Assembly (NCBI GenBank): GCA_045631305.1
Contig: JAZQUM010000054.1
Coordinates: forward strand, 1 to 9,355
Source of the DNA: JAZQUM01 sp045631305
GTDB taxonomy: Bacteria; Bacillota; Clostridia; Oscillospirales; Oscillospiraceae
DNA: 9,355 bases
Reading direction: 5' to 3'
Shown here one piece after another: positions 1 through 5,856 of the stretch (positions are counted from its first letter, which is position 1; every line of letters starts with the position of its first letter). The position numbers were made by a program, and so were the translations under genes. The notes beneath the pieces are model-generated. The model was not told where the DNA came from and did no database searches. It was given only the letters and a program-made list of their open reading frames with translations.

Positions 1-14
1 CAGGTCTTGTCTTC

Positions 15-362
15 CTAAGACCGCTTGGCCTCCGACTTCCAGAGATGCTTTTCATAGAGCTTTTCAAAGCGGCGGTCAGGTTCATCCACCACAAGGCCGC
101 AGTTGCGGGCAATACCCTCGATCTGCACACCGCTCCAGCAAAGAGCCACCTGAGGGTTGGCATAGAGCTGCTGGGTCTTGCGGAAGTTCTTATCGGTCTT
201 GAACCAGACCTTGCCATCATAGAACAAACAGCTGACATTGCGCACCATCACATAGTCATTGACGGAGCTGGCAAGAGCCATGATCTTGGTATCGCCCAGT
301 TTATCAAACATCAGCTCCACAGCCTGAGAGAAGCTAAGTTCCTTATCCATACTGAATTTCAT
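15..362 (-). CDS. Pyridoxamine 5'-phosphate oxidase-family (FMN-binding split barrel) protein, probably C-terminally shortened
   Basis: This 115-residue protein matches the small FMN-binding split-barrel proteins related to pyridoxamine phosphate oxidase. The segment around residues 22-56 (KIMALASSVNDYVMVRNVSC, then F-Y-D-G-K-V-W-F-K-T-D) is the usual first beta-strand block, and residues 57-95 (NFRKTQQLYANPQVALC ... VVDEPDRRFE) form the second. True PdxH activity should not be assumed; this branch is mostly uncharacterised and binds FMN or related cofactors. The start was set at the ATG at 362 because a GAGGTG ribosome binding site lies 6 nt upstream; the GTG at 371 lies inside that site. 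The gene follows ribU directly, with the RBS overlapping the ribU stop codon, so it is probably translated from the riboswitch-controlled ribU mRNA. The TAG stop at 15-17 seems early: relatives I recall run about 25-35 residues longer, and the codons after TAG (E-D-K-T) still look family-like. Family assignment is confident; substrate is unknown. Confidence 0.82.
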   Translation of the reverse strand: MKFSMDKELSFSQAVELMFDKLGDTKIMALASSVNDYVMVRNVSCLFYDGKVWFKTDKNFRKTQQLYANPQVALCWSGVQIEGIARNCGLVVDEPDRRFEKLYEKHLWKSEAKRS

Positions 363-368
363 ATGCTG

Positions 369-374
369 CACCTC
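369..374 (-). promoter_or_regulatory. Ribosome binding site overlapping the ribU stop codon
   Basis: The minus strand reads GAGGTG here, followed by a 6-nt spacer and the ATG at 362. Its first two bases are the last two bases of the ribU TGA stop (375-373). This decides the start of the split-barrel gene and suggests translational coupling between the two genes. Confidence 0.7.
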
Positions 375-972
375 ACTTGATGAGTTTCTTCAGCGGCACG
401 CTGAGTTTCTTATAGACCAGCATGGTGATGATAGAATGCACCACGCACTTGACCACATTGAAGGGAATCACGGAGAAGGCCACCATGGTGGGAACGTCCT
501 TGATCCAGGGATTCACCGCAGAGCACATGCCAACAAGGCTGTCCCAATCCATACCGTAGAGCTTGATGTAGAAGGGGAAGATCATGTAAAGACTGGTGAG
601 CACTGCCAGCACTACATTGATAGCGCTGCCGATGAGAAGGCCGATAACAGCCGCCTTCTTGGTGCGGTGACGGCGATAATAAAGAACGGCGGGCATGGCA
701 AAGGCAACGCTTAAGATCAGGTTCTGCAGTTCGCCCGTCATCATGGACTGGGTGCCCTTGAAAACGATCTTCAAAAGCAGCTTGATGCCAACAATCTCGA
801 AAACGCCCACAGGGCCCAGAATGAAGCCGCCGATCAGCTCAGCAAGGGCCGCAAACTCAAATTCAGCAAAGGGAGAGAGCACGGGGATGGAAAAGCTGAA
901 ATACATCAGCACAAAAGCCACCGCACCCATCATAGCCGCCATAGTCAAGCGGCTGACTTTCTTTTCACGCAT
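373..972 (-). CDS. ribU: ECF transporter S component, riboflavin-specific RibU
   Basis: This 199-residue, very hydrophobic protein is the substrate-binding S component of an energy-coupling factor transporter. It captures riboflavin in the membrane and works with a shared EcfT/EcfA/EcfA' module, which is not in this window. Five to six membrane segments are visible, at about residues 10-28, 40-60, 60-72, 82-98, 107-133 and 162-187. Family marks include the basic N-terminus with an M-A-A-M-M-G-A-V segment, F-I-L-G-P-V-G (50-56), T-G-E-L-Q-N-L (79-85), and the C-terminal IPFNVVKC...SIITMLVYKKLS (169-191), which closely resembles the RibU end. An upstream FMN riboswitch gives independent support for the substrate. 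The ATG at 972 was chosen because GGAGG lies 8 nt upstream (981-985) and just after the attenuator; reading further upstream would translate the riboswitch itself. Expression should fall when FMN is abundant. The gene is likely co-transcribed with the split-barrel gene downstream. Confidence 0.93.
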   Translation of the reverse strand: MREKKVSRLTMAAMMGAVAFVLMYFSFSIPVLSPFAEFEFAALAELIGGFILGPVGVFEIVGIKLLLKIVFKGTQSMMTGELQNLILSVAFAMPAVLYYRRHRTKKAAVIGLLIGSAINVVLAVLTSLYMIFPFYIKLYGMDWDSLVGMCSAVNPWIKDVPTMVAFSVIPFNVVKCVVHSIITMLVYKKLSVPLKKLIK

Positions 973-989
973 AGGGTGTACCTCCAAAC

Positions 990-1024
990 AAAAAATCCCG
1001 AAGCGCCTATGAATCGCCCCGGGA
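990..1024 (-). terminator. FMN riboswitch expression-platform terminator (attenuator) before ribU
   Basis: On the minus strand the arms TCCCGGGGCG (1024-1015) and CGCTTCGGGA (1005-996) form a 10-bp stem with two G-T wobbles and a 9-nt loop, followed by six T (995-990). The hairpin sits between the aptamer and the ribU ribosome binding site, so it should stop transcription when FMN is bound. Its 5' arm overlaps the antiterminator partner at 1021-1027. Confidence 0.88.
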
Positions 1025-1081
1025 AAACTTGTGGATACAAAAAGCCTGCAAAGGCACTGCCCCACGCGTTCGTCTTTTCCC
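1021..1081 (-). promoter_or_regulatory. Predicted antiterminator pairing of the FMN riboswitch
   Basis: On the minus strand GGGAAAA (1081-1075), which is the 3' edge of the aptamer including part of the P1 strand, is perfectly complementary over 7 bp to TTTTCCC (1027-1021), which holds the first bases of the terminator's 5' arm. The pairing excludes both P1 and the full terminator stem, so it is the natural FMN-free alternative. This is read by eye; no folding energies were calculated. Confidence 0.65.
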
Positions 1082-1183
1082 ATCCGGACTTTACCGTCGG
1101 TTCCGGAATCACACCGGATCGGCCCGCAATGCGGGTTCATGGACTTTACCATCGGTCGGGAATTTCACCCTGCCCCAAAGACG
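1071..1183 (-). ncRNA. FMN riboswitch (RFN element) aptamer
   Basis: Read on the minus strand, this stretch has the hallmark RFN layout. P1 is closed by CGTCTTT (1183-1177) with AAAGACG (1077-1071). P2 follows as GGGTGAAATTCCC, then the conserved ACCG..GGTAAAGTCC block, a P4 hairpin CCCGCATTGCGGG, a P5 hairpin TCCGG-TGTGAT-TCCGGA, and the second block CCGACGGTAAAGTCCGGATG. All these are diagnostic of the six-stem FMN aptamer. It binds flavin mononucleotide and here controls ribU and probably the following split-barrel gene through the terminator downstream. The aptamer lies about 100 nt upstream of the ribU start. I see no missing conserved element. Confidence 0.96.
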
Positions 1184-1201
1184 TTCACTATTCACTTCTC
1201 T

Positions 1202-1234
1202 TGTAGTATACTACATTTTTCACTTTCCCGTCAA
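1202..1234 (-). promoter_or_regulatory. Promoter of the ribU operon, with a palindrome over the -10
   Basis: On the minus strand a -35 box TTGACG (1234-1229) is separated by 18 bp from the -10 box TATACT (1210-1205), placing the start near 1198, about 15 nt before aptamer stem P1. The -10 lies inside a perfect 14-bp palindrome, TGTAGTATACTACA (1202-1215), which could be a repressor site or chance. The -35 begins only 4 nt past the T tract of the fhs terminator. The 314-base gene-free stretch 973-1286 thus contains only this promoter, the riboswitch and the fhs terminator. Confidence 0.78.
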
Positions 1235-1237
1235 TGG

Positions 1238-1270
1238 AAAAGAAGAACAGGCACTTTTGTGCCTGTTCTT
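1238..1270 (-). terminator. Rho-independent terminator of fhs
   Basis: On the minus strand AAGAACAGGCAC (1270-1259) pairs perfectly with GTGCCTGTTCTT (1254-1243) around an AAAA loop, followed by C and TTTT (1241-1238). It lies 16 nt after the fhs stop codon. Confidence 0.92.
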
Positions 1271-1286
1271 GCAGAACCTTATTTTC

Positions 1287-2978
1287 TTAGAAGAGGCCGG
1301 TGATCTTACCGGTTTCATCCACGTCGATCTTTTCAGCGGAGGGAACCTTGGGAAGACCGGGCATGGTCATGATCTCGCCGGTGAGAGCTACCAGGAAGCC
1401 TGCACCTGCGGAAACCTTGATGTTGCGCACGGTGATGGTGAATCCTTCGGGAGCGCCCAGCTTGGTGGGATCGTCGGAGAAGGAATACTGGGTCTTTGCC
1501 ATGCAGATAGGCAGCTTACCGAAGCCAAGAGCTTCCAGTTCCTTCATCTGCTTGCGGGCACCGGTGGTGAGTTCCACACCGTCAGCATGGTACACGCGGC
1601 AGGCGATGCAGTTAAGTTTTTCTTCGATGCTGGCATCGTCTTCATACGCAAAGCGGAAGTTGTTTTCTTCTTCGCACAGACGAACCACTTCTTCAGCCAG
1701 AGCCACGCCGCCTTCGCCGCCCTTGGCCCAAACTTCACTGAGAGCAACGTTTACGCCCAGTTCACGGCACTTTTCTTCCACCAGCGCAAGTTCAGCTGCG
1801 GTATCGGTGGGGAAGGCATTGATGGCCACCACGCAGGGAAGACCGTACACATTCTTAATGTTATCCACATGACGCAGCAGGTTGGGAAGGCCCTTTTCCA
1901 GTGCGGCAAGATTTTCTTCGTTGAGGTCAGCCTTGGCAACGCCGCCGTGATTCTTCAGCGCGCGAACGGTGGCAACCACTACAACGGCAGAGGGAGTAAG
2001 CCCTGCCAGACGGCACTTGATATCCAGGAACTTTTCAGCGCCCAAATCAGCGCCGAAGCCGGCTTCCGTGATGGCATAATCGCCAAGGCGCATTGCCATA
2101 CGGGTAGCCATGACGGAGTTGCAGCCGTGAGCGATGTTCGCGAAGGGGCCGCCGTGGATGAAAGCGGGAGTGCCTTCCAGAGTCTGCACCAGGTTGGGCT
2201 TAAGAGCGTCCTTCAAAAGGGCGGTCATAGCACCTTCGGCCTTCAGATCGGAAGCGGTAACGGGCTTGCCATCAAAGGTGTAAGCCACCACGATGCGGCC
2301 AAGGCGAGCCTTCAGGTCGGGAATATCGCAAGCCAGGCAGAGGACAGCCATAATTTCGCTGGCAACGGTAATGTCAAAACCGTCTTCACGGGGAACACCC
2401 TGCATACGGCCGCCCAGACCGCAAACGATGTTGCGCAGCTGGCGGTCATTCATATCCACACAGCGCTTCCACACGATGCGCTTAACGTCGATACCCAGTG
2501 CGTTGCCCTGCTGAATGTGGTTATCCAGCATAGCAGCCAGAAGGTTGTTGGCTGCGCCGATGGCATGGAAGTCACCGGTGAAGTGGAGGTTGATATCTTC
2601 CATGGGAACCACCTGTGCCCAGCCGCCGCCGGCAGCACCGCCCTTTACGCCGAACACGGGGCCAAGGGAAGGCTCACGCAGAGCAACCATAACATTCTTA
2701 CCAATGCGGCGCATAGCGTCTGCAAGGCCAACGGTAGTGGTGGTCTTACCTTCGCCTGCGGGGGTGGGGTTGATAGCGGTCACAAGGATCAGCTTACCGT
2801 CGGGGCGCTGATTTTCGCGCAGCAGGCGGTAATCTACCTTGGCTTTATATTTGCCGTAAAGTTCCAGATATTCTTCATCCACACCTGCTTCTTCAGCAAT
2901 GGCGGTGATGGGTTCCATTTCGCAGGACTGAGCGATCTCGATATCGGAGAGGATCTTATCACGGGAGAAAAGTTTCAT
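1287..2978 (-). CDS. fhs: Formate-tetrahydrofolate ligase (10-formyl-THF synthetase)
   Basis: This 563-residue cytosolic enzyme joins formate to tetrahydrofolate at the expense of ATP, making 10-formyl-THF for purine and formyl-methionine synthesis and feeding the one-carbon (in acetogens, Wood-Ljungdahl) pathway. The length is right for the family (about 555-560). Visible signatures are the nucleotide-binding loop TPAGEGKT at residues 72-79, REPSLGPVFGVKGGAAGGG (about 101-119), the LHFTGDFHAI block (about 131-140), and an intact C-terminus ending in I-T-G-L-F. The ATG at 2978 is preferred over the TTG one codon upstream because GGAGG (2987-2991) then stands 8 nt away. It has its own extended -10 promoter and its own terminator, so it is probably monocistronic. 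No folD or other folate gene is adjacent, so an acetogenic lifestyle cannot be inferred. Strongly biased codon choice fits high expression. Confidence 0.98.
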   Translation of the reverse strand: MKLFSRDKILSDIEIAQSCEMEPITAIAEEAGVDEEYLELYGKYKAKVDYRLLRENQRPDGKLILVTAINPTPAGEGKTTTTVGLADAMRRIGKNVMVALREPSLGPVFGVKGGAAGGGWAQVVPMEDINLHFTGDFHAIGAANNLLAAMLDNHIQQGNALGIDVKRIVWKRCVDMNDRQLRNIVCGLGGRMQGVPREDGFDITVASEIMAVLCLACDIPDLKARLGRIVVAYTFDGKPVTASDLKAEGAMTALLKDALKPNLVQTLEGTPAFIHGGPFANIAHGCNSVMATRMAMRLGDYAITEAGFGADLGAEKFLDIKCRLAGLTPSAVVVVATVRALKNHGGVAKADLNEENLAALEKGLPNLLRHVDNIKNVYGLPCVVAINAFPTDTAAELALVEEKCRELGVNVALSEVWAKGGEGGVALAEEVVRLCEEENNFRFAYEDDASIEEKLNCIACRVYHADGVELTTGARKQMKELEALGFGKLPICMAKTQYSFSDDPTKLGAPEGFTITVRNIKVSAGAGFLVALTGEIMTMPGLPKVPSAEKIDVDETGKITGLF

Positions 2979-3018
2979 CAAAAATGCCTCCAGTTCAAAT
3001 TTATTGTCATTCTTTATT

Positions 3019-3027
3019 ATTATACCA
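3019..3027 (-). promoter_or_regulatory. Extended -10 promoter of fhs
   Basis: The minus strand reads TGG-TATAAT, a perfect -10 with the TG extension. No good -35 is visible at 16-18 bp (TTCCTT, GTTCCT or TGTTCC are all poor), which the TGn element would compensate. The predicted start is near 3012, leaving a leader of about 34 nt. The flanking 3031-3057 region alternates TTTCCT and AGGAA motifs. Confidence 0.72.
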
Positions 3028-3076
3028 TTATTTCCTGTAAAAGGAACACCTTTCCTTCATTAACCCGAAATATTTT

Positions 3077-3105
3077 TTGCAGGAAGGGAAAAACTGATTT
3101 ATAAA
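3077..3105 (+). promoter_or_regulatory. Putative promoter of the MFS exporter gene
   Basis: TTGCAG (3077-3082) and TATAAA (3100-3105) are spaced by 17 bp. The start would fall near 3112, right at the AAGGAG ribosome binding site (3112-3117), giving a very short leader. The -35 is weak, so this is tentative. Confidence 0.45.
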
Positions 3106-3125
3106 ATCCCCAAGGAGATGTGCAT

Positions 3126-4496
3126 ATGCGTCCTTCCCGAAGTTATCAAAAAAGGTTTTTCCCTTACCTTGTGGCCGCAGCAGCGGTGAGTCTTTGCGGC
3201 GGTTTTACCGCTGCTGTTCCCGCTAACGTCATTACCGATTGGGCTCTTTCCAAAGAAAGTGTCACCTGGCTCACCCTCACCTATTCACTGGGTGCTGCCG
3301 CTATGGCGCCTGTCATGGGCAAACTGGGTGATGCTCTGGGCCGCCGCACAGCCCTTTTACTGGGACTTGGGCTTTACACCGCAGGTCAGGGTCTTGCCGC
3401 ATTTTGCCCCGAAGGCAGTTTTCTTCTCCTGCTTGCCATCCGTTTTTTTGCAGGCGTAGGTGCTGCCGCTATTGCGCCCATGGTCATGAGCTTTATCATG
3501 ACGGAATTTCCCAAAGAAAAACTGAGCCGCGGTTTTACCTCCTATATGCTCATTTCCTGCATCGCCGTGATTTTCGGCCCCGCTCTTGGTGGCATGATTC
3601 TCAAGCGGGGAAGCTGGCGATGGGTATTGATTTTGTGCGCTTTGATCTGTGCCGCCGCCTTTCTCACAGCTCTTTTTTTCACAGAGCAATCGCAGCGCCG
3701 CCCAAAAGCCCTTTCAGATTTCGATTTTACAGGCGCTGCATTGACGCTGGTCTTTTTTTCGGCGCTTCTGGCAGTTCCCACTTTCGGTCAGAACAACGGC
3801 TGGCTCTCCCCCACGGCTTTGGGCTGCGCCGCAGCGGGGGCTGCAGCTCTGACGGGGCTTGTTTTTGCAGAGCGGCGGGTCGAAAGCCCCATTCTCAGCG
3901 GCGCTTTTATGGCGCGGCGGGAATTCATTCTCCCCGTGGCAGTGCTTTTTCTCTCCCAGGGCTTACTGCAATCTTCCATGACCAACCTCATTACGTTCTC
4001 CCTTGTGACCCGGGGTGATAATACGCTCTCCGGTATTGCAACCTCCGTAATGTATGTGGGCATGGCTTTAGGAACAGTTCTCATCGGGCCTATGGCAGAC
4101 AAGCGGGAACCGCGACAGGTGGCAGCCGCAAGCCTTCTTTTTGTGGCAGTAGGTGCAGCAGGGCAAATGCTTTTCACCGAAAACACCTCCCTCCTTCTCA
4201 CCTGCCTTGTGATGTTTCTCATTGGCCTTGGTCTTGGGGGGAACACCACCATTTTTATGAAAATCGTCCTCTCTGGCCTTCCTGCCCATCTGGCAGGCAG
4301 CGGAAGCGGCACTTACAACGTCTTCCGCGACATGTCTGCCCCCTTTGGCGTGGCGGTTTTTGTGCCCATGTTCGCCTCCAGTCTCACTGCAGAAACTGCC
4401 GTTTCCGCCCTGCGCACCACCGCGCTGGCGCAAACGCTTTCCGTATTGGCAGGTTTCGCGCTGTGCTTTGCGCTTCCCAAAATCTATCACAAATAA
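3126..4496 (+). CDS. Major facilitator superfamily transporter, DHA2-like drug/metabolite exporter
   Basis: This 456-residue integral membrane protein is a proton-coupled MFS exporter. Hydrophobic segments run the whole length, consistent with the 14-helix DHA2 (EmrB/QacA) arrangement. Motif A, GKLGDALGRR, is at residues 65-74 between TM2 and TM3. GPALGGMIL (151-159) is the motif C-like end of TM5, followed by S-W-R-W-V-L (163-168), which is typical of DHA2 members. GSGSGTYNVFRDMSAPFGVA (391-410) is the late conserved loop and helix. The substrate cannot be read from sequence. The start at ATG 3126 was chosen because AAGGAG (3112-3117) lies 8 nt upstream; the GTG at 3120 is too close to it. 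The gene diverges from fhs across 147 bp and has no adjacent regulator or membrane-fusion partner, so it probably acts alone. Its T-rich, less biased codon use differs from fhs, which could reflect low expression or acquisition; I cannot tell which. Confidence 0.9.
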   Translation: MRPSRSYQKRFFPYLVAAAAVSLCGGFTAAVPANVITDWALSKESVTWLTLTYSLGAAAMAPVMGKLGDALGRRTALLLGLGLYTAGQGLAAFCPEGSFLLLLAIRFFAGVGAAAIAPMVMSFIMTEFPKEKLSRGFTSYMLISCIAVIFGPALGGMILKRGSWRWVLILCALICAAAFLTALFFTEQSQRRPKALSDFDFTGAALTLVFFSALLAVPTFGQNNGWLSPTALGCAAAGAAALTGLVFAERRVESPILSGAFMARREFILPVAVLFLSQGLLQSSMTNLITFSLVTRGDNTLSGIATSVMYVGMALGTVLIGPMADKREPRQVAAASLLFVAVGAAGQMLFTENTSLLLTCLVMFLIGLGLGGNTTIFMKIVLSGLPAHLAGSGSGTYNVFRDMSAPFGVAVFVPMFASSLTAETAVSALRTTALAQTLSVLAGFALCFALPKIYHK

Positions 4497-4501
4497 GAAA
4501 T

Positions 4502-4528
4502 GCGCCTTCGCCTGTGCAGCGGAGGCGC
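4502..4528 (+). terminator. GC-rich hairpin after the MFS gene, weak terminator candidate
   Basis: GCGCCTTCGC (4502-4511) pairs with GCGGAGGCGC (4519-4528), 10 bp with one wobble and a 7-nt loop, 5 nt past the MFS stop codon. No T tract follows on the plus strand, so it may act as a weak terminator or an mRNA 3'-end stabiliser. The following promoter starts 4 nt beyond it. Confidence 0.4.
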
Positions 4529-4531
4529 CTA

Positions 4532-4560
4532 TTGCATCTGCCGCCAAAAAATGATAAAAT
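4532..4560 (+). promoter_or_regulatory. Promoter of the CorA-like gene
   Basis: TTGCAT (4532-4537), a 17-bp spacer and TAAAAT (4555-4560) with a TGA extension at 4552-4554 give an extended -10 promoter. The start would be near 4567, about 24 nt before the ATG at 4591, with AGGAAGG (4574-4580) as the likely ribosome binding site. Confidence 0.6.
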
Positions 4561-4590
4561 AAGCCATCAACATAGGAAGGGCGGAAGAGC

Positions 4591-5808
4591 ATGGACTTTT
4601 GTTTTAATGCACGCATTAACTATCAATTCAGCATGAGCCTTTTCTCTCAGGATGACACACGCACCCATGAGCAGAAGATCCGCCATGTGTACGAAAACCT
4701 GAAAAAAAGCTTCAACTGTCTTGCCGAATGGGAAGAAGGCGCCAAAACCGAACCTGTATTTTCCGAGATCAACACCGTGCAGGGCTTCCTCCACGGCGGC
4801 GGTCTCCCCTTTGCCTGTACCCGCTTTTTGATCCGCGGCCTGGATCTCTCTTTTGATGATCTCCCCATGGAAGGAAGCGCCGTTTTGCTGACGGTATTTC
4901 CCGAATTTAATGCCGCGCAGCTGAAGTTCTGCTTTAAAACCGAAAACCGCACCACCGACGAGATGATCTATCTCCGTCAGATTTTTGGCGGCGTGGCAAA
5001 ATTCACCGCAAAAGACGGCAGCAAGGGTTCTCTGCGGGAATGGTATGACAAAATCTCCCTTGCTATGAATGCCAACTGCACTAACCCCGAGCTCACCTAT
5101 TTTGTAGAGCTGAAAGATGTGGGCGCAGATATCGCCATCACCGATCTCGTTGAAAAGGAATCCCAGCGGCTTTACGGCATCATGACGGGCGATGAAGGCT
5201 GGCAGTTTGTACCTAAAGCCCTTACCGATGAGCGCATGAGTCAGAACTGGGGCAGCCGTGACTTCGTCCGCGTGGTAATTTTCGGCACCAGCGGCATGCT
5301 GCTGAACCTGAACCGCTCTCACCGCGCAGCAGAATACATGGCGCGGCAGGAAGATTTCGGCGGAAAATGCTACGGCGGTGTAAATCCCTACTTCCTGGTA
5401 GACTCTAATGTAGCAGGTCTTTGCCACGGCGTGTTCCACGCACTGGAAACCGTGGAAGTGATCAAAACCATTGCCGGCCGTATCCTCAGCCGCAAAAACA
5501 GCTTCGAATCTGCCAAGAGCGAAAAGCTTGGGCAGGAGATCAAGCGCGTCAAACAGTTCCGCGCAGAACTTATTACCACCCTGAACCGTGTGGAAAATCT
5601 GGGCATTTCGGAACTGGGCGAATTGGAACAGTTGCTGCTGCGCAGCTATCACATCTCCCCCCTTATCGATTCCATCAAGTACCTTCTGGAGCTTTTGGAA
5701 TCGGAACTGGAACTGCTTTATAATCAAAGCACCAACCGCCTGGTGAATTTCCTTACCATCCTCTCGCTGATCCTCACCGTGGTTTCCACTGTGGCAGGAT
5801 TTTTCTAA
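4591..5808 (+). CDS. Uncharacterised membrane-anchored protein with a CorA-like C-terminal stalk and single membrane helix
   Basis: I do not recognise this 405-residue protein as a named family. Residues 1-270 look soluble, with mixed strands and helices; noteworthy stretches are FSEINTVQGFLHGGGLPFAC (57-76), LLTVFPEFNAAQLKFCF (99-115) and DFVRVVIFGTSGMLLNL (224-240). From about 282 to 382 the sequence is long, charged and helical, ending in LLELLESELELLYNQSTNRL. It runs straight into one hydrophobic segment (384-405, ending S-T-V-A-G-F-F) and then stops. This end resembles the stalk helix and TM1 of CorA metal channels (N-x-L-x-x-L-T-I pattern), but the GMN signature and TM2 are absent. There is no signal peptide, so the bulk probably faces the cytoplasm as a tail-anchored protein. 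It has its own promoter and a shared terminator with ftsH, hence a single-gene unit. The ATG has AGGAAGG 10 nt upstream. Function is unknown; the CorA likeness is my inference. Confidence 0.85.
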   Translation: MDFCFNARINYQFSMSLFSQDDTRTHEQKIRHVYENLKKSFNCLAEWEEGAKTEPVFSEINTVQGFLHGGGLPFACTRFLIRGLDLSFDDLPMEGSAVLLTVFPEFNAAQLKFCFKTENRTTDEMIYLRQIFGGVAKFTAKDGSKGSLREWYDKISLAMNANCTNPELTYFVELKDVGADIAITDLVEKESQRLYGIMTGDEGWQFVPKALTDERMSQNWGSRDFVRVVIFGTSGMLLNLNRSHRAAEYMARQEDFGGKCYGGVNPYFLVDSNVAGLCHGVFHALETVEVIKTIAGRILSRKNSFESAKSEKLGQEIKRVKQFRAELITTLNRVENLGISELGELEQLLLRSYHISPLIDSIKYLLELLESELELLYNQSTNRLVNFLTILSLILTVVSTVAGFF

Positions 5809-5820
5809 GACCAAACAGAA

Positions 5821-5856
5821 AACCCGCAGGTCTGCAGACCTGCTGGTTCTTTTTTT
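5821..5856. terminator. Bidirectional terminator between the CorA-like gene and ftsH
   Basis: AACCC-GCAGGTC (5821-5832) pairs with GACCTGC-T-GGTT (5837-5848) around TGCA, with one C/T mismatch. On the plus strand it is followed by C and seven T (5850-5856), an excellent terminator for the upstream gene. On the minus strand the hairpin is followed by TTTTCTGTTT, so it can also end ftsH transcripts. The ftsH stop codon (5857-5855) lies inside the plus-strand T tract. Confidence 0.9.

Noticed and set aside
3..22. Hairpin GGTCTT...AAGACC at the left edge as a terminator of the ribU operon
   Set aside because: Only 6 bp with an 8-nt loop, overlapping the stop codon and with no T tract visible on the minus strand before the window ends.
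1039..1055. Second terminator in the ribU leader (GCCT-TTGC-AGGC then TTTTT)
   Set aside because: The stem is only 4 bp, too short for an intrinsic terminator; the T tract next to it is probably coincidental.
973..1152. N-terminal extension of RibU through the leader
   Set aside because: The extra codons translate the FMN aptamer and attenuator. The ATG at 972 has a well-placed GGAGG and matches the usual RibU N-terminus.
1029..3104. 691-codon plus-strand open frame opposite fhs and the riboswitch
   Set aside because: It is antisense to a perfectly recognisable fhs, runs through the FMN aptamer and terminator, has no plausible ribosome binding site, and its protein (rich in His, Gly, Phe) looks like a codon-bias shadow.
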